Assembly (NCBI RefSeq): GCF_002979415.1
Contig: NZ_PCOT01000025.1
Span: 1 to 59,288, forward strand
DNA: 59,288 bases
Source of the DNA: Microbacterium sp. MYb72
GTDB taxonomy: Bacteria > Actinomycetota > Actinomycetes > Actinomycetales > Microbacteriaceae
Reading direction: 5' to 3'
Shown here: in pieces, positions 1-9,737 of the stretch
Position numbering within the stretch: position 1 is the first letter of the stretch
Layout of the letters: each line of letters starts with the position of its first letter
Notes under the pieces: generated by a model
Database searches by the model: none
What the model saw: the letters and a program-made list of their open reading frames with translations, nothing else
Told to the model about the DNA's origin: nothing
Translations under genes and position numbers: made by a program

Positions 1-810
1 CCAGTGCGGGGTGGGGTTGGTGGGGATCGAGTACGGGTCGCCGTAGACCGACCAGTTCAGCGGCGTGTTGAGGTTGAGGTTGCCGGCGTTGAGCCAGACG
101 CGCTGCGCGTTCTCGATGCGGCTGACGTCCTCGTGCGCCTCCTCCTTCTTCATCTCGACCACGCGCGCGTCGAGGAAGGCCTTGAGGTAGGCGGTCTCGG
201 TGCCGCCGGCGGCCGGCGTCTTCGCCTTCTTCTTCGCCTGGGTGCGCACGTCCTCGAGCCCGGAGTAACCGTGCACGACGGCGGCGTCGTAGTACGCGAA
301 CTGCCCGAGCGGACCGACGCCGTCGGCGATCGCGAGGTCGACGGCGGGGTCGAAGTACTGCACGGTGACCTCGTCGCGCTGCGCCTGCTGGAACGCGGGC
401 ACCGCACCCTCGGCGCGCCAGTCGGCCATGTACGCCTCGCCGAGCGGCGCCGTGTTGTCGGTGCCGTCGACCTGCTCCAACTCGTCGATCCACTTCGCGA
501 GGCGGTTGTTCGGGTACTTCTGGGTGTAGTTCTGCACGAGCACGAGCATGTCGTGGGTGCCGGACGTGAAGCCCACGATGCCGGCGGTGAGGCCGCGGCC
601 GTCGGGGTAGGGCTCGATGTAGCTGTACTGGTCGTACCAGTTCAGCGAGGAGTTCTCAGCCGAGGTGATGATCTCCTGGGCGATCTCCCGCTTCACGGGA
701 TCGCGCAGGGTGATGGTCGTCGTCGCCTGGGCCGAGGTGGCGATCAGGCCGGTGAGCGGTAGTGCGACTGCGGCTGCCAGCAGGGCCAGCAGGGGTCGAC
801 GGTGACGCAT
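1..810 (-). CDS. csn: Secreted GH46 chitosanase, 3' end cut by window edge
   Basis: Endo-hydrolase that cleaves chitosan outside the cell. The reverse-strand reading opens with an Arg-rich start and a hydrophobic stretch ending near residue 29 (SAQA), a typical signal peptide. The mature part matches GH46. The proton donor corresponds to Glu52 in AENSS, and the second carboxylate to Asp70 in PDGRG, 18 residues later as in the Streptomyces N174 enzyme (Glu22/Asp40). The block GIVGFTSGTHDML is also family-typical. 270 codons are visible without a stop, and the family is about 240 residues mature, so only the last few residues can be missing. ATG at 810 has GGAGG just upstream. It stands alone and points off the window. 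Identification is firm. Confidence 0.9.
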   Translation of the reverse strand, partial: MRHRRPLLALLAAAVALPLTGLIATSAQATTTITLRDPVKREIAQEIITSAENSSLNWYDQYSYIEPYPDGRGLTAGIVGFTSGTHDMLVLVQNYTQKYPNNRLAKWIDELEQVDGTDNTAPLGEAYMADWRAEGAVPAFQQAQRDEVTVQYFDPAVDLAIADGVGPLGQFAYYDAAVVHGYSGLEDVRTQAKKKAKTPAAGGTETAYLKAFLDARVVEMKKEEAHEDVSRIENAQRVWLNAGNLNLNTPLNWSVYGDPYSIPTNPTPHW

Positions 811-834
811 TGTTCCTCCGGTGGGGTGGGGGGT

Positions 835-870
835 AGAACATTTAGGAAACGTTCTTTACGAAGAGTTATA
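835..870 (-). promoter_or_regulatory. Chitosanase promoter with operator-like palindrome
   Basis: On the minus strand a TATAAC box (870-865) is followed by an imperfect palindrome at 855-835 with arms AGAAC and GTTCT around GTTTCCTAAAT. A palindrome just downstream of the -10 box is a repressor position. Streptomyces chitosanase genes are controlled by a ROK-family repressor (CsnR) through a palindromic operator. That this is the equivalent site is inference. Confidence 0.5.
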
Positions 871-920
871 CCCGAGGAACCCGCCCGGAGCAATGGGTCG
901 AGGCGAGAAGGCGCGACGCG

Positions 921-1631
921 TCAGGACGCCGGCGCCGCCCAGCGCGCCGGCGTCGGCAGCGCGTGATAGTCGAGGTCGATGCCCCGGTCCGAGACGGATG
1001 CCGTGCAGTACAGCAGCGACTGCGTCGGATACCCGTGGGGCCGGTTGTCGCGGATGATGGCCCTGTCGTCTTCGGGGGAGAGGCGGGCGGATGCCGCCAG
1101 CATCCCCACCCACTCCGCTCGCCAGTCGGCGCTCGCGGAGGTCGGTCCGAGAGAGCGGAACTCCGGCAGCCACGCCGCGATGCGCGGCGTCTCTTCGTCA
1201 TCGAGATCGTCGTGCGCGATCATGTGCGTGCCGGGCTCGATGGGCGTCTCCCGCAGTGTCGCGCCGTCCCAGCTGAGCACGCGGGCGCCCTCCGGACGGA
1301 CCTCCAGGAGGTTGAAGCCGTGCATCCTCTCGGGGGCGACGGGCGAACGCCCCATGACCGACTCCAGGGCGAGCGACCCCCGAGACAGCGCCTGATCCGC
1401 CGGCAGATCGAGCACGTCGGCACGGTTCAGCAGCACCGCGAGACGGCGCTCCGCCGGATTCGCGGCGAGCCAGGCCCCTCCGGCGCGGCGGTCGCGGATG
1501 CCGATCACGCCAGGATGGCTCTCCGGCCACCAGGCGCCGGGCTCGTCCCAGTCGCGCTGCGGGTCTTCATCGCGCACAGCGAGCAGACGGACGGATGCCG
1601 CGTCTGCCGCATCGACGATGACGGTGCACAT
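921..1631 (-). CDS. NRDE/TANGO2-family protein
   Basis: 236-residue protein starting MCTVIV, the typical start of the NRDE (TANGO2-like) family, with the Cys at position 2. The family block (LNRADV, HGFNLLEV, SLLYCTASV) is recognisable. Molecular function is unsettled; members are linked to haem handling and lipid/Golgi phenotypes in eukaryotes. An upstream in-frame extension to 1742 exists, but ATG at 1631 has a good GGAGGGG site, restores the family start, and overlaps the stop of the preceding mog gene by one base (TGATG). The overlap suggests it is the last gene of the moaD-moeA-moaC-mog operon. Why it sits with cofactor genes is not evident. Confidence 0.75.
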   Translation of the reverse strand: MCTVIVDAADAASVRLLAVRDEDPQRDWDEPGAWWPESHPGVIGIRDRRAGGAWLAANPAERRLAVLLNRADVLDLPADQALSRGSLALESVMGRSPVAPERMHGFNLLEVRPEGARVLSWDGATLRETPIEPGTHMIAHDDLDDEETPRIAAWLPEFRSLGPTSASADWRAEWVGMLAASARLSPEDDRAIIRDNRPHGYPTQSLLYCTASVSDRGIDLDYHALPTPARWAAPAS

Positions 1632-2098
1632 CAGTGATCCCCTCCGGAGAGCTGATCGAGCACGTGGTCGAGCACGCCGTCGAGCACGGCGAGACCGTCG
1701 CGGACGCCCCCCGAGGACCCGGGCAGGTTCATCACGAGGCATCCGCCGGCGATGCCAGCCACGGCCCTGCTGAGCACGGCGGTCGGCGTCACGGCGGCAC
1801 CGCGGCGCCGGACCTCCTCGACGATGCCCGGCAGCTCCGCATCGAGCAGAGCGCGGGTCGCCTCCGGAGTGCGGTCGTCGGGCGAGATCCCCGTGCCGCC
1901 GGTCGTGAGCAGGACGGACGGATGCTGCGACAGCAGCGCTGCGAGGGCATCGGCGACCCCGGCATCCGCCGTCACCTCGACCCGCACGTCGAAGCCGCGA
2001 TCACGCAGCCACTGCGCGATCACCGGGCCGGTGCGGTCGTCGTACACGCCGCTCGCGGCCCTGGTCGACACCACGAGCACGTGAGCCGTGCGGGTCAC
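1631..2098 (-). CDS. mog: Molybdopterin adenylyltransferase (Mog/MoaB-type)
   Basis: 155 residues. Adenylylates molybdopterin before MoeA inserts molybdate. Seen: the family signature [16 protein letters not shown] around the middle and NLPGSSGG near the C-terminus, both in the MPT-binding fold. The start is a GTG at 2098 that overlaps the moaC stop (GTGA). The longer reading upstream is low-complexity Arg-rich sequence in the shadow of moaC and is not real. Translationally coupled to moaC upstream and to the NRDE gene downstream. Bacteria name this protein Mog or MoaB, and sequence alone does not separate them here. Confidence 0.88.
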   Translation of the reverse strand: MTRTAHVLVVSTRAASGVYDDRTGPVIAQWLRDRGFDVRVEVTADAGVADALAALLSQHPSVLLTTGGTGISPDDRTPEATRALLDAELPGIVEEVRRRGAAVTPTAVLSRAVAGIAGGCLVMNLPGSSGGVRDGLAVLDGVLDHVLDQLSGGDH

Positions 2099-2565
2099 GG
2101 GCGCGACCAGTCGCCGCTCTTGCCGCCCGACTTCGCGAGCACGAGCACGTCGGTGATGACGGCGTGCTTGTCGACGGCCTTGATCATGTCGTATAGCGTC
2201 AGCGCCGACACGCTCGCCGCCGTGAGGGCCTCCATCTCGACCCCGGTGACGCCGTTCGTCACGGCGGTCGCGACGATGCGCACTCGATCGCCCTGGGGCT
2301 CCAGGTCGACCGACAGCTTCGTCAGCGGCAGCGGATGGCACAGCGGGATCAGCGTCGACGTCTGCTTGGCGCCCATGATGCCGGCGAGCCGCGCCGTGCC
2401 CAGCGCCTCGCCCTTGGGCAGCGAGCCGTCGGCGATCATCGCCACGACCTCCGGCGTCGTCACGAGCACGGCCTGCGCGGACGCCTCTCGGCGGGTCACC
2501 TGCTTCTCGGTGACGTCGACCATGTGCGCCGACCCGTCCGCTCGCAGGTGCGAGAGCTCACTCAT
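2095..2565 (-). CDS. moaC: Cyclic pyranopterin monophosphate synthase
   Basis: 156 residues. Second enzyme of Moco synthesis, converting 3',8-cyclo-7,8-dihydro-GTP (from MoaA) into cPMP. Clear MoaC blocks: start [35 protein letters not shown], and the C-terminal [22 protein letters not shown] with the conserved Lys residues. Length is that of the family. ATG at 2565 overlaps the end of moeA by 8 bases, so the pair is translationally coupled; the stop overlaps the mog GTG. Confidence 0.95.
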   Translation of the reverse strand: MSELSHLRADGSAHMVDVTEKQVTRREASAQAVLVTTPEVVAMIADGSLPKGEALGTARLAGIMGAKQTSTLIPLCHPLPLTKLSVDLEPQGDRVRIVATAVTNGVTGVEMEALTAASVSALTLYDMIKAVDKHAVITDVLVLAKSGGKSGDWSRP

Positions 2566-3826
2566 CGATCCTCCAGACCTCGACCTCGGCGCCGGCGGGA
2601 AGCGCGGCGATGCCCGTCGGCACATGAACCAGAACCGTGGCGCGCGCGTAGTCGTGCAGCAGATGCGACCCCGGCGCCCCCACCGCGACACTGCCGTCGT
2701 CGCGCAGCATCCCTCGGCGGATCTGGTGCTTGCCCTGCGGGGACTCGATCGCGTGCGCGAGCGGCAGCCACGACACCTCGCGCCGTTCGCGCAGGCCCGC
2801 AGCCCGCCGCAGCAGCGGGCGCAGGAACATCTCGAAGGACAGCAGCGCCGACACCGGGTTGCCGGGGAACGCGATGACCGGAAGATCCGGGAGCCCCTCG
2901 CGTCGGAGGAGGCCCGCGCCTTGCGGCCCGCCCGGCTGCATGGCGACGTGCCCGAAGCTCACGCCGCGGGGTTCGAGGGCGTCGCGCACGACCTCGAAGG
3001 CGCCGGCGCTCACGCCGCCGGTCGTGACAAGCAGGTCGGCCTCGGGGTGCGCGGCGACGACCGCCAGCAGGGCGGACGCGTCGTCGGGGGCCGCCGCACA
3101 GGTGACCTCGGCGCCGACATCGATGAGGGATGCCGCGAGCGAGGCCGTGTTCGCGTCGTGGATCTGACCGGAGTCGAGAGGTTCGCCCGGGGCGCGCAGC
3201 TCGTGCCCCGTCGAGACCAGGAGCACCTTGGGGCGCGGACGCACCGGTGCGGACGTGAGCCCGACCGCGGCGAGAGCGGCGAGCTGCGCGGGGCCGAGGC
3301 GCGTGCCTGCGGCGAGCAGCGACTGCCCCGCGGTGACATCGCTGCCGACCTCGCGCACGAACGCTCCCGGCGTCGCGGGGGCCGAGAACGCCACCCCGTC
3401 GCTCGGATCGCCCTGCGCGCCGCCGATGCCGAGGAAGCGCGGGGGATCCACCGCCTCGATCTGCACGACCGCATCGGCGCCCTCGGGGATGGCGGCTCCC
3501 GTCATGACCGGGGTCGCCGTGCCGGGCTCGTGCACGCCCGCGGCATCGCCCGCCGCGCGCACGCGTCCGATCGGGAGCCGCACCGGCCGCGCCTCGGTCG
3601 CCGCGGCGAGGTCGGCGGAGCGCACGGCGTAGCCGTCCATCTGCGAGTTGGTGAACGGAGGAACCGGGATCGGGCTGGCGATGTCGGCGGCCAGCACGCG
3701 GCCCCTGGCCGGACCTGCGGGAGCGAGCGGCACGGTCTCGGCGTGCGCCGGATCGGCGAGCGCGGAGAGGACGGGAGAGAGCAGAGCGGCGACGGCGGCG
3801 GCGTGCTCGTCGAGGGTCACGGCCAT
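2558..3826 (-). CDS. moeA: Molybdopterin molybdotransferase
   Basis: 422 residues. Inserts molybdate into adenylylated molybdopterin. Domains in MoeA order: N-terminal domain with [14 protein letters not shown], the Mog-like central domain with [11 protein letters not shown] and [20 protein letters not shown], and a C-terminal beta-barrel. Start ATG 3826 lies 4 bases after the moaD stop; the end overlaps moaC. Second gene of the leftward operon. Full-length, nothing odd. Confidence 0.95.
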   Translation of the reverse strand: MAVTLDEHAAAVAALLSPVLSALADPAHAETVPLAPAGPARGRVLAADIASPIPVPPFTNSQMDGYAVRSADLAAATEARPVRLPIGRVRAAGDAAGVHEPGTATPVMTGAAIPEGADAVVQIEAVDPPRFLGIGGAQGDPSDGVAFSAPATPGAFVREVGSDVTAGQSLLAAGTRLGPAQLAALAAVGLTSAPVRPRPKVLLVSTGHELRAPGEPLDSGQIHDANTASLAASLIDVGAEVTCAAAPDDASALLAVVAAHPEADLLVTTGGVSAGAFEVVRDALEPRGVSFGHVAMQPGGPQGAGLLRREGLPDLPVIAFPGNPVSALLSFEMFLRPLLRRAAGLRERREVSWLPLAHAIESPQGKHQIRRGMLRDDGSVAVGAPGSHLLHDYARATVLVHVPTGIAALPAGAEVEVWRIDE

Positions 3827-3830
3827 CGCG

Positions 3831-4079
3831 TCACCCGCCCGCGAACGGGGGGAGGATGTCGACGCGCTCGCCGGCGGGCAGCGCCGGGTCGCGGCGCACG
3901 ACGCCGTCGACGAGGAACGACCCGCTCTTCAACACGCGCGACATGGGGTCGCCGTAGCGGCCGATGAGCGCATCGCGAAGCGCCCCGAGGGTGTGGTCGG
4001 CTCCGAGGTCGAGCTCTTCCGCCTCGCGCCCCGCGGCCTCGGCGGCCGCGGCGAAGTACCGCAGCATCACGATCGCCAT
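3831..4079 (-). CDS. moaD: Molybdopterin synthase sulfur carrier subunit
   Basis: 82 residues, ubiquitin-like fold. The C-terminus ends in Gly-Gly (PPFAGG), the site adenylylated by MoeB and thiocarboxylated. Two in-frame ATGs compete (4088 and 4079); 4079 is preferred because AGGA lies 8 bases upstream and the protein then begins MAIVMLRYFA like its family. First gene of the leftward operon, back to back with moeB, which activates it. The large subunit MoaE is on the other strand at 5325-5732. Confidence 0.93.
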   Translation of the reverse strand: MAIVMLRYFAAAAEAAGREAEELDLGADHTLGALRDALIGRYGDPMSRVLKSGSFLVDGVVRRDPALPAGERVDILPPFAGG

Positions 4080-4139
4080 GCCGCTCATCCTATGACGAGC
4101 GGCCGACACCGGGCCCGCCGCCCCGACCTGCGCCGGACG

Positions 4140-4152
4140 TAGACTGGCGCGC
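4140..4152 (+). promoter_or_regulatory. Leaderless-type -10 box before moeB
   Basis: TAGACT at 4140-4145 is followed by 7 bases and then the ATG of moeB at 4153, with no Shine-Dalgarno sequence. This spacing fits a transcript starting at or next to the ATG. I see no convincing -35. The same -10/N7/start geometry recurs at 10149, 27065 and 58277. Confidence 0.5.
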
Positions 4153-5328
4153 ATGACTCCTGGGCTCATCGAACCGGGGCCGGCGCTGGAGCCCGACCGC
4201 ATCACCCGGTACAGCCGTCAGCTCATGCTGCCCGGCTTCGGCGAGACGGCGCAGCGACGGCTTGCCGCATCCCGCGTCCTGGTGATCGGCGCGGGCGGTT
4301 TGGGGAGTGCCCTCGTCCCCGCGCTCGCCGGAGCCGGCGTCGGCACGATCGGCATCGTCGACGACGACCTCGTGGAGCTCTCCAACCTGCACCGCCAACT
4401 CAGCCACGGCGTGGCCGACATCGGTCGGGCGAAGGTCGACTCGCTGGCCGAGACCGTGCGGGCGATCGACCCCGCCTGCACCGTGCACCGGCACCGCGAG
4501 CGGGCGGTGGCGGCGAACCTCCCCGGACTCCTCGCCGACTACGACCTGCTCGTCGACGGGAGCGACAACTTCGCCACCCGCTACCTCGCGAACGACACCG
4601 CGGAGCTCGCGGGTAAGCCCCTGGTGTGGGGGTCGATCCTGCGCTTCCACGGTCAGGTGGGCATCGCGTGGAAGGGGCACGGCCCGACGTTCCGCGATCT
4701 GTTCCCCGCGCCGCCCCCGGCCGACGAGGCGCTCTCGTGCGAGCTCGGCGGAGTGCTGCCCAGCCTGTGCACGGCCATCGGATCGCTCATGGCGACCGAG
4801 GTCGTCAAGCTGATCACCGGCGTCGGAGAGCCGCTGCTCGGCCGCGTGCTGTTCTACGACGCGCTCACCGCCCGCACCCGGGAGATCGCCTACGCGGTCG
4901 ACGAGACGCGCGAGGAGCTCACGGGGCTCGACGACTACGAGGTCCTGTGCGGCACGGCGCCCGACCCCGGCGCCTCGATCTCCGCGGCCGAGCTCCTGCG
5001 CAGGCGGCGGGCGGGGGAGCGGATGCTGCTGCTCGACGTCCGCGAGGCCGAGGAGGCCGCGCTGCGTCGGATCCCCGGAGGGAGCCTCCTCCCGGTCGGA
5101 CGGATCGACGCGGGGGAGGGCCCGGAGACCGCCCTGCCCGTCGTGGTCTACTGCGAGAAGGATCCGCGCTCCCGCCGGGCCGCCGCGGCGCTGCGCGAAC
5201 GCGGATTCGACGCGGTCCACGTCGTGGGCGGCATCCGCTCGTACGTCGAGATCGGCGGAGAGGTCGTCGGCGACGCCGACCGCCAGACAGACACGTCCGC
5301 CGCGCGCGGAGAAGGAGTTCCCGCATGA
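4153..5328 (+). CDS. moeB: MoeB/MoeZ-type adenylyltransferase with C-terminal rhodanese domain
   Basis: 391 residues. Adenylylates the C-terminal glycine of MoaD (and possibly ThiS-like carriers) and, through its rhodanese domain, can deliver sulfur. Residues 16-250 are the ThiF/MoeB fold: nucleotide loop GAGGLGS at 46-52, DDDLVELSNLHRQ, and the conserved SCELGGVLPSLC segment. Residues about 270-375 are rhodanese, with the active-site loop YCEKDPRS and Cys334. This fusion is usual in actinobacteria (MoeZ). The stop overlaps the moaE ATG (ATGA). It diverges from moaD. Confidence 0.93.
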   Translation: MTPGLIEPGPALEPDRITRYSRQLMLPGFGETAQRRLAASRVLVIGAGGLGSALVPALAGAGVGTIGIVDDDLVELSNLHRQLSHGVADIGRAKVDSLAETVRAIDPACTVHRHRERAVAANLPGLLADYDLLVDGSDNFATRYLANDTAELAGKPLVWGSILRFHGQVGIAWKGHGPTFRDLFPAPPPADEALSCELGGVLPSLCTAIGSLMATEVVKLITGVGEPLLGRVLFYDALTARTREIAYAVDETREELTGLDDYEVLCGTAPDPGASISAAELLRRRRAGERMLLLDVREAEEAALRRIPGGSLLPVGRIDAGEGPETALPVVVYCEKDPRSRRAAAALRERGFDAVHVVGGIRSYVEIGGEVVGDADRQTDTSAARGEGVPA

Positions 5329-5732
5329 CCTTCGCCCTGATCACCGACGAGCCGATCGACGAGGCGACCGTCCGCGGCGCCGTGGGCGGAGACGCCGACG
5401 GCGCGGTCGTGATGTTCTGCGGCGTGGTGCGCGACCATGACGGCGGACGGGCGGTGCGCGCGCTGGACTATCGGGCGCACCCCGACGCCGAGCGGTTCCT
5501 GCGCGAGATCGTCGAGCGCACGGCAGCCGAGACCGGGATGAGGGTGGCGGCGGCGCACCGCATCGGCGATCTGCACATCGGAGACATCGCGCTGTTCGCG
5601 GCGGCATCCGCCGGCCACAGGGCCGCCGCGTTCGAGGCGTGCGAGCGCCTGGTCGAGGAGATCAAGCGCGGCGTGCCCATCTGGAAGCGCCAGCACTACG
5701 ACGACGGCGTCTCCGAGTGGGTCGGCCTCTGA
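5325..5732 (+). CDS. moaE: Molybdopterin synthase catalytic subunit
   Basis: 135 residues. Forms the heterotetrameric MPT synthase with MoaD and adds the dithiolene sulfurs to cPMP. Seen: FCGVVRDHDGG near the start, LDYRAHP, HRIGDLHIGD, and the C-terminal block VPIWKRQHYDDG carrying the catalytic Lys. ATG at 5325 overlaps the moeB stop; GGAG lies upstream inside moeB. A long hairpin follows the stop. Confidence 0.95.
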   Translation: MTFALITDEPIDEATVRGAVGGDADGAVVMFCGVVRDHDGGRAVRALDYRAHPDAERFLREIVERTAAETGMRVAAAHRIGDLHIGDIALFAAASAGHRAAAFEACERLVEEIKRGVPIWKRQHYDDGVSEWVGL

Positions 5733-5763
5733 CTGCCGGCGGTTCCCCGTGGTCGTTCGATAT

Positions 5764-5811
5764 GGATCAGAAATGCGGCTGCGCGACGGCGCGGGGAGGC
5801 GTTTCTGATCC
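5764..5811. terminator. Long hairpin between convergent moaE and moaA
   Basis: Inverted repeat: arm GGATCAGAAATGC at 5764-5776 and arm GCGTTTCTGATCC at 5799-5811, 12 of 13 positions pairing, 22-base loop. It sits in the only gap between two converging genes, so it probably ends transcription from both sides. Confidence 0.6.
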
Positions 5812-5831
5812 ACGCTGCGCGCCCGCCGCGC

Positions 5832-6926
5832 TCAGCCGCCGATGTAGCTCATCTCGATGCGCTGGCGTGCGGCGCGCAGCTCGGGGGTGAGGTCGGCGCG
5901 GATCTCGGAGTAGCGGTCGTCGCGCGCGGCCCAGATGCCCGCCATCGCCGCGGACAGCTCGTGGTCCGACGCGCCGCCGCGGAGCAGTGCGCGCAGGTCG
6001 TGCCCCTCGGTCGCGAACAGGCAGGTGAAGAGCCGTCCCTCGGTCGAGATCCGCGCGCGGTTGCAGGTGCCGCAGAACGTGTTGGTGACGGAGGAGATGA
6101 TCCCGATCTCACCCGAGCCGTCGGCGTATCGCCAGCGCTTCGCGGTCTCGCCCGTGGCCCTGGCCCCCACCGGCTCGAGCGGGAACAGCGCGCCGATGCG
6201 CTCCACGATCTCGGCCGCCGAGACCACCTCGTCCAGCTCCCAGCCGTTCGAGGTCCCGACATCCATGTACTCGATGAACCGCAGCGTGTACGGGGTGTCC
6301 TTGAAGCGGGCGGCCATCGCCTCGATCTCGCCGTCGTTGAGCCCTCGCTTGACGACCATGTTGATCTTGATGGGGCCGATGCCCGCCGCCCGCGCGGCCT
6401 CGATGCCCTCCAGCACCCGTGACACGGGGAAGCGGACGTCGTTCATGCGCTGGAACAGCTCGTCGTCGAGGGTGTCGACCGAGACGGTGAGCCGGTCGAG
6501 CCCCGCGTCCTTGAGCGCCTGCGCCTTCACGGCGAGGGCGGAGCCGTTCGTGGTCAGCGCGATCTCGACCCTGTCGCCGTCCGGCGTCCGCAGCGCCGAG
6601 AGGCGGGAGATGAGATCCTCGATGCCGCGGCGCAGCAGGGGCTCACCGCCGGTCAGCCGCAGCTTGCGGACGCCGTGGTCGACGGCGATCCGCGAGAGGC
6701 GTTCGATCTCGTCGAAGCTCAGCAGCTCGTCGCGGTCGAGGAAGGCGTAGTCCCGCCCGAACACGGCACGCGGCATGCAGTACACGCAGCGGAAGTTGCA
6801 GCGATCGGTCACCGAGATGCGCAGATCGCGCAGCGGACGATCACGGGCGTCGAGGAGGCCGACGGAGGGCAGGCGCAGCGCTCCGGCGGTGCCTGCACCG
6901 GTTCCGTGAGACGGCGTGATCCTCAT
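5832..6926 (-). CDS. moaA: GTP 3',8-cyclase, radical SAM
   Basis: 364 residues. First step of Moco synthesis: converts GTP to 3',8-cyclo-7,8-dihydro-GTP with two 4Fe-4S clusters. N-terminal cluster motif [11 protein letters not shown]-binding [10 protein letters not shown]-terminal cluster motif [10 protein letters not shown] with a third Cys in GRLFTC, and the conserved Gly-Gly end required for activity. Start ATG 6926 follows AAAGGGTGG. The same frame stays open upstream in the shadow of modC, which is not coding. It stands alone, converging on moaE and separated from modC by a terminator. Confidence 0.95.
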   Translation of the reverse strand: MRITPSHGTGAGTAGALRLPSVGLLDARDRPLRDLRISVTDRCNFRCVYCMPRAVFGRDYAFLDRDELLSFDEIERLSRIAVDHGVRKLRLTGGEPLLRRGIEDLISRLSALRTPDGDRVEIALTTNGSALAVKAQALKDAGLDRLTVSVDTLDDELFQRMNDVRFPVSRVLEGIEAARAAGIGPIKINMVVKRGLNDGEIEAMAARFKDTPYTLRFIEYMDVGTSNGWELDEVVSAAEIVERIGALFPLEPVGARATGETAKRWRYADGSGEIGIISSVTNTFCGTCNRARISTEGRLFTCLFATEGHDLRALLRGGASDHELSAAMAGIWAARDDRYSEIRADLTPELRAARQRIEMSYIGG

Positions 6927-7004
6927 CGTCCACCCTTTCGAGTGGCTACGGTAGCACCGGATGCCGGGAGTGCCTCTCCCGCCCCCGGTCGTTCCGGTGG
7001 CGTT

Positions 7005-7026
7005 CCCCGCCGCCCGAACGGCGGGG
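7005..7026. terminator. Terminator after modC
   Basis: Perfect 8-bp stem: CCCCGCCG at 7005-7012, loop CCCGAA, CGGCGGGG at 7019-7026, 14 bases past the modC stop. It separates the mod operon from moaA. Confidence 0.6.
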
Positions 7027-7039
7027 CGGAGACGGATGC

Positions 7040-8110
7040 TCAGGCGGGAGCATCCGCGTCGCGCCGCAGGGAGACATCGGCGGCATCGACGCGGAAAGCG
7101 AGGGCCGCACCGGGGCGGATGCCGAGGGCCGCGGCGGTCCCTGACGGGCAGTCCACCGCCAGCTCCGGATGCTCGGCGGTGAACAGGCGCACGCCGCCGG
7201 CGACGGCCTCCATGACCGCGACCGTCCCGTGCCAGGAGTTCTCTCCCGGGGGCGGGGCCGTGCCGGCATCCGCCGAGATCCGCACCGACGAGGGGGCGAA
7301 CACCGCCGATCCCGCCTCGCCGACCGCGAGGGCGTCGCCGTGGCCGATGAGGCGGAGGCCGCTCTCGGCCTGCAGGGCGTTCCCGGTCGCGCCGGATCCC
7401 GCGACGAGGTTCACCCCGGCGATGGCCGCGGCGAAGCGCGAACGCGGATGACCGAGCACCTCGGCGGTCGGCCCGTGCTGCACGACGCGCCCGTCGTCGA
7501 TCACGACGGTGCGCGAGGCCAGCATCACCGCGTCGAGCGGATCGTGCGTCACGATCACGATCGGGATGCCGAGGCGGTCGCGCAACTGCGTGACCAGTCG
7601 GCGGGCCTGCGTACCCGTCTCGGCGTCGAGGGAGGCGAAGGGCTCGTCGAGCAGCAGCGCGAGCGGGTCGGCTGCGAGGGCGCGCGCGAGGGCCACGCGC
7701 TGCTGCTGGCCCCCGGAGAGCTCCGCAGGGCGGCGCCCCGCGACGTCGTGCAGACCGACCTCGTCGAGGTGCACGAGCGCTCGGCGCCGTGCCTCGGGGG
7801 CGGCCACGCCCTGGGCGCGCGGGCCGAAGGCGACGTTCTCCAGGGCCGTGAGGTGGGGGAACAGCAGCGCGCGCTGACCCAGCAGGCCGATCCGTCGCCG
7901 CTCCGGGGGAGTCGACGCGGCGATCGGCGAGCCGTTCAACGCGATCGTGCCCTCGGCGTGCGGAGCGTGACCGGCGATGGCCGCGAGCAGCGTGGACTTG
8001 CCCGCGCCGTTGGGTCCGAGCAGCGCCAGCGCCTCGCCCGGCGCGACGGCGAACGCCGCAGCCACGCGGAAGGCTCCGGCCCGAGCCGTGATGTCGACGT
8101 CGAGGGTCAT
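7040..8110 (-). CDS. modC: Molybdate ABC transporter ATP-binding protein
   Basis: 356 residues. Drives molybdate import with ModAB. N-terminal ABC domain: Walker [10 protein letters not shown] (about residues 33-41), signature [15 protein letters not shown], Walker B LLLDEP, switch His in VTHDP. The last 120 residues are a TOBE/Mop-type domain as in other ModC proteins. ATG 8110 overlaps the modB stop (ATGA). Confidence 0.93.
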   Translation of the reverse strand: MTLDVDITARAGAFRVAAAFAVAPGEALALLGPNGAGKSTLLAAIAGHAPHAEGTIALNGSPIAASTPPERRRIGLLGQRALLFPHLTALENVAFGPRAQGVAAPEARRRALVHLDEVGLHDVAGRRPAELSGGQQQRVALARALAADPLALLLDEPFASLDAETGTQARRLVTQLRDRLGIPIVIVTHDPLDAVMLASRTVVIDDGRVVQHGPTAEVLGHPRSRFAAAIAGVNLVAGSGATGNALQAESGLRLIGHGDALAVGEAGSAVFAPSSVRISADAGTAPPPGENSWHGTVAVMEAVAGGVRLFTAEHPELAVDCPSGTAAALGIRPGAALAFRVDAADVSLRRDADAPA

Positions 8111-8931
8111 CGCACGGCATCCGCTCGCCAGCCGCGCATCAGCAGGAGCACGGCCACCGCCACGAGGATCAGCAGCAGCGACAGCGCGATCGCGGTGTCC
8201 TCCTGCACGCCCGCTCCGTTGAACGCCGTGTAGATCGCGAGCGGCATGGTCCTGGTCACACCGGGCGCGTTGCCGGCGAACAGGGCGGTGGCCCCGAACT
8301 CGCCCATCGCCCGCGCGAAGCAGAGCACGGCGCCCGCGATGAGACCCGGTGCGGCGAGCGGCAGGGTCACCCGGCAGAAGACGGTCAGCGGGCGAGCGCC
8401 CAGGCTCGCGGCGACCGCCTCGTGTCCGGTGCCGACGGCGCGCAGCGCCCCCTCGACCGAGATCACGAGGAACGGCAGGGCCACGAAGACCTGGGCGATC
8501 ACGACCGCGGCGGTCGTGAACGGGATGCGGATGCCGAGCACCGCGAGAGCACCGCCGAGAAGACCGTTGCGGCCGAGGAGCGACAGCAGCGCGATGCCGC
8601 CGACGAGGGGCGGCAGCACCAGCGGCAGCGTGGTCAGGGTGCGCAGGACCGCGGCGAGGGCGCCCGAGCTGCGTGCGATCACGAGGGCGAGCGGCACGCC
8701 GAGCAGCACGCACACGGCGGTCGCGACCGCCGCGGTGGACAGCGACAGGCCGAGGGCCTGCAGGGCCGCCGGTGCGGTGATCGCCGCGGGCACGGCCGTC
8801 CAGTCCAGGCGGATCAGGAGGGCGACGAAGGGCAGCGTCAGCACGAGGGCGCCGAGCGCGGCCGGCACCCAGAGCCAGGGCGGCACCCGTCGATGGATGC
8901 CGCCGCGCCGCCCTTCGTCGCCGCCGCTCAC
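8107..8931 (-). CDS. modB: Molybdate ABC transporter permease
   Basis: 274 residues with about six hydrophobic segments and the ABC-permease EAA-type loop ([21 protein letters not shown]). Family hallmark [17 protein letters not shown] is present. The start is GTG 8931, overlapping the modA stop (GTGA); the upstream reading lies in the shadow of modA. Confidence 0.93.
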   Translation of the reverse strand: MSGGDEGRRGGIHRRVPPWLWVPAALGALVLTLPFVALLIRLDWTAVPAAITAPAALQALGLSLSTAAVATAVCVLLGVPLALVIARSSGALAAVLRTLTTLPLVLPPLVGGIALLSLLGRNGLLGGALAVLGIRIPFTTAAVVIAQVFVALPFLVISVEGALRAVGTGHEAVAASLGARPLTVFCRVTLPLAAPGLIAGAVLCFARAMGEFGATALFAGNAPGVTRTMPLAIYTAFNGAGVQEDTAIALSLLLILVAVAVLLLMRGWRADAVR

Positions 8932-9737
8932 GGAGCGCCGAAGCCGAGGGTCGTGAGCACCTTCTGTCCGGCATCCGACAGCACGAAGGCGACGAACGCC
9001 TTCGCGGCCTCCGGATTCTTCGTGCCCTTCAGAGCGGCGATCGGGTAGATGTTGGTCGCGGCATCCGCGCCGTCGATCTCGATGCCGGTCACCGCGTCGC
9101 CCGCGGCCTTCACATCGGTCGCGTACACGAGCCCGGCGTCGGCCTCGCCCGACTTCACCTTGGACAGCACGGCTGTCACGTTCTGCTCCTCGCTGGCCGG
9201 GGTCAGCGTCACGCCCGCGGCGTCGAGCAGAGTGCGCGAGGCGCTGCCGCACGGCACCTCGGCCGCGCACACGACCACGGTGAGGGCGGGGTCGGCGAGA
9301 TCCGCGAGGGTCTCGACGCGCTTCGGGTCGCCAGGGGCGACGGCGATCTGCAGCACGTTCGTCGCGAACGCCTCACCGGACCCGGCGAGCCCCGCGTCGG
9401 TGACCTTGGCGAGGTTCTTCTCATCGGCCGAGGCGAAGACGTCGGCCGTGGCGCCCTCGATCAGCTGGGTGGCGAGCACCGAGGAGCCGTCGTAGCTGAT
9501 CGGGAGCACGTCGACGTCGGGATGCTGCGCCTCGAACTCGGCGGCGAGCTCGTCGAAGGCCGCGGTGAGCGAGGCGGCCGCGAAGATCGTCAGCTCGCCG
9601 CTGAGGGCGTCGGCTTCGGTGGTGGCCGCGGGGGAGGCCGGAGCGGCGTCGGGCGCGGGGGCGCTGCAGCCGACCAGGGCGGCGAGGCCCACGGCGGTAA
9701 GCGCGACGAGCGCGGAGGCGCGGATGGTGCGGGTCAC
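8928..9737 (-). CDS. modA: Molybdate-binding lipoprotein
   Basis: 269 residues. Substrate-binding component of ModABC. A lipobox LVGC at about residues 21-24 predicts a lipid-anchored extracytoplasmic protein, followed by an Ala/Pro linker. The mature fold begins LTIFAAASLTAAFDE, the classic ModA start. FASADEKNL and ADAGLVYATD line the oxyanion pocket in homologues. GTG start 9737 overlaps the regulator stop (GTGA), giving a four-gene chain of 4-base overlaps. Confidence 0.94.
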   Translation of the reverse strand: MTRTIRASALVALTAVGLAALVGCSAPAPDAAPASPAATTEADALSGELTIFAAASLTAAFDELAAEFEAQHPDVDVLPISYDGSSVLATQLIEGATADVFASADEKNLAKVTDAGLAGSGEAFATNVLQIAVAPGDPKRVETLADLADPALTVVVCAAEVPCGSASRTLLDAAGVTLTPASEEQNVTAVLSKVKSGEADAGLVYATDVKAAGDAVTGIEIDGADAATNIYPIAALKGTKNPEAAKAFVAFVLSDAGQKVLTTLGFGAP

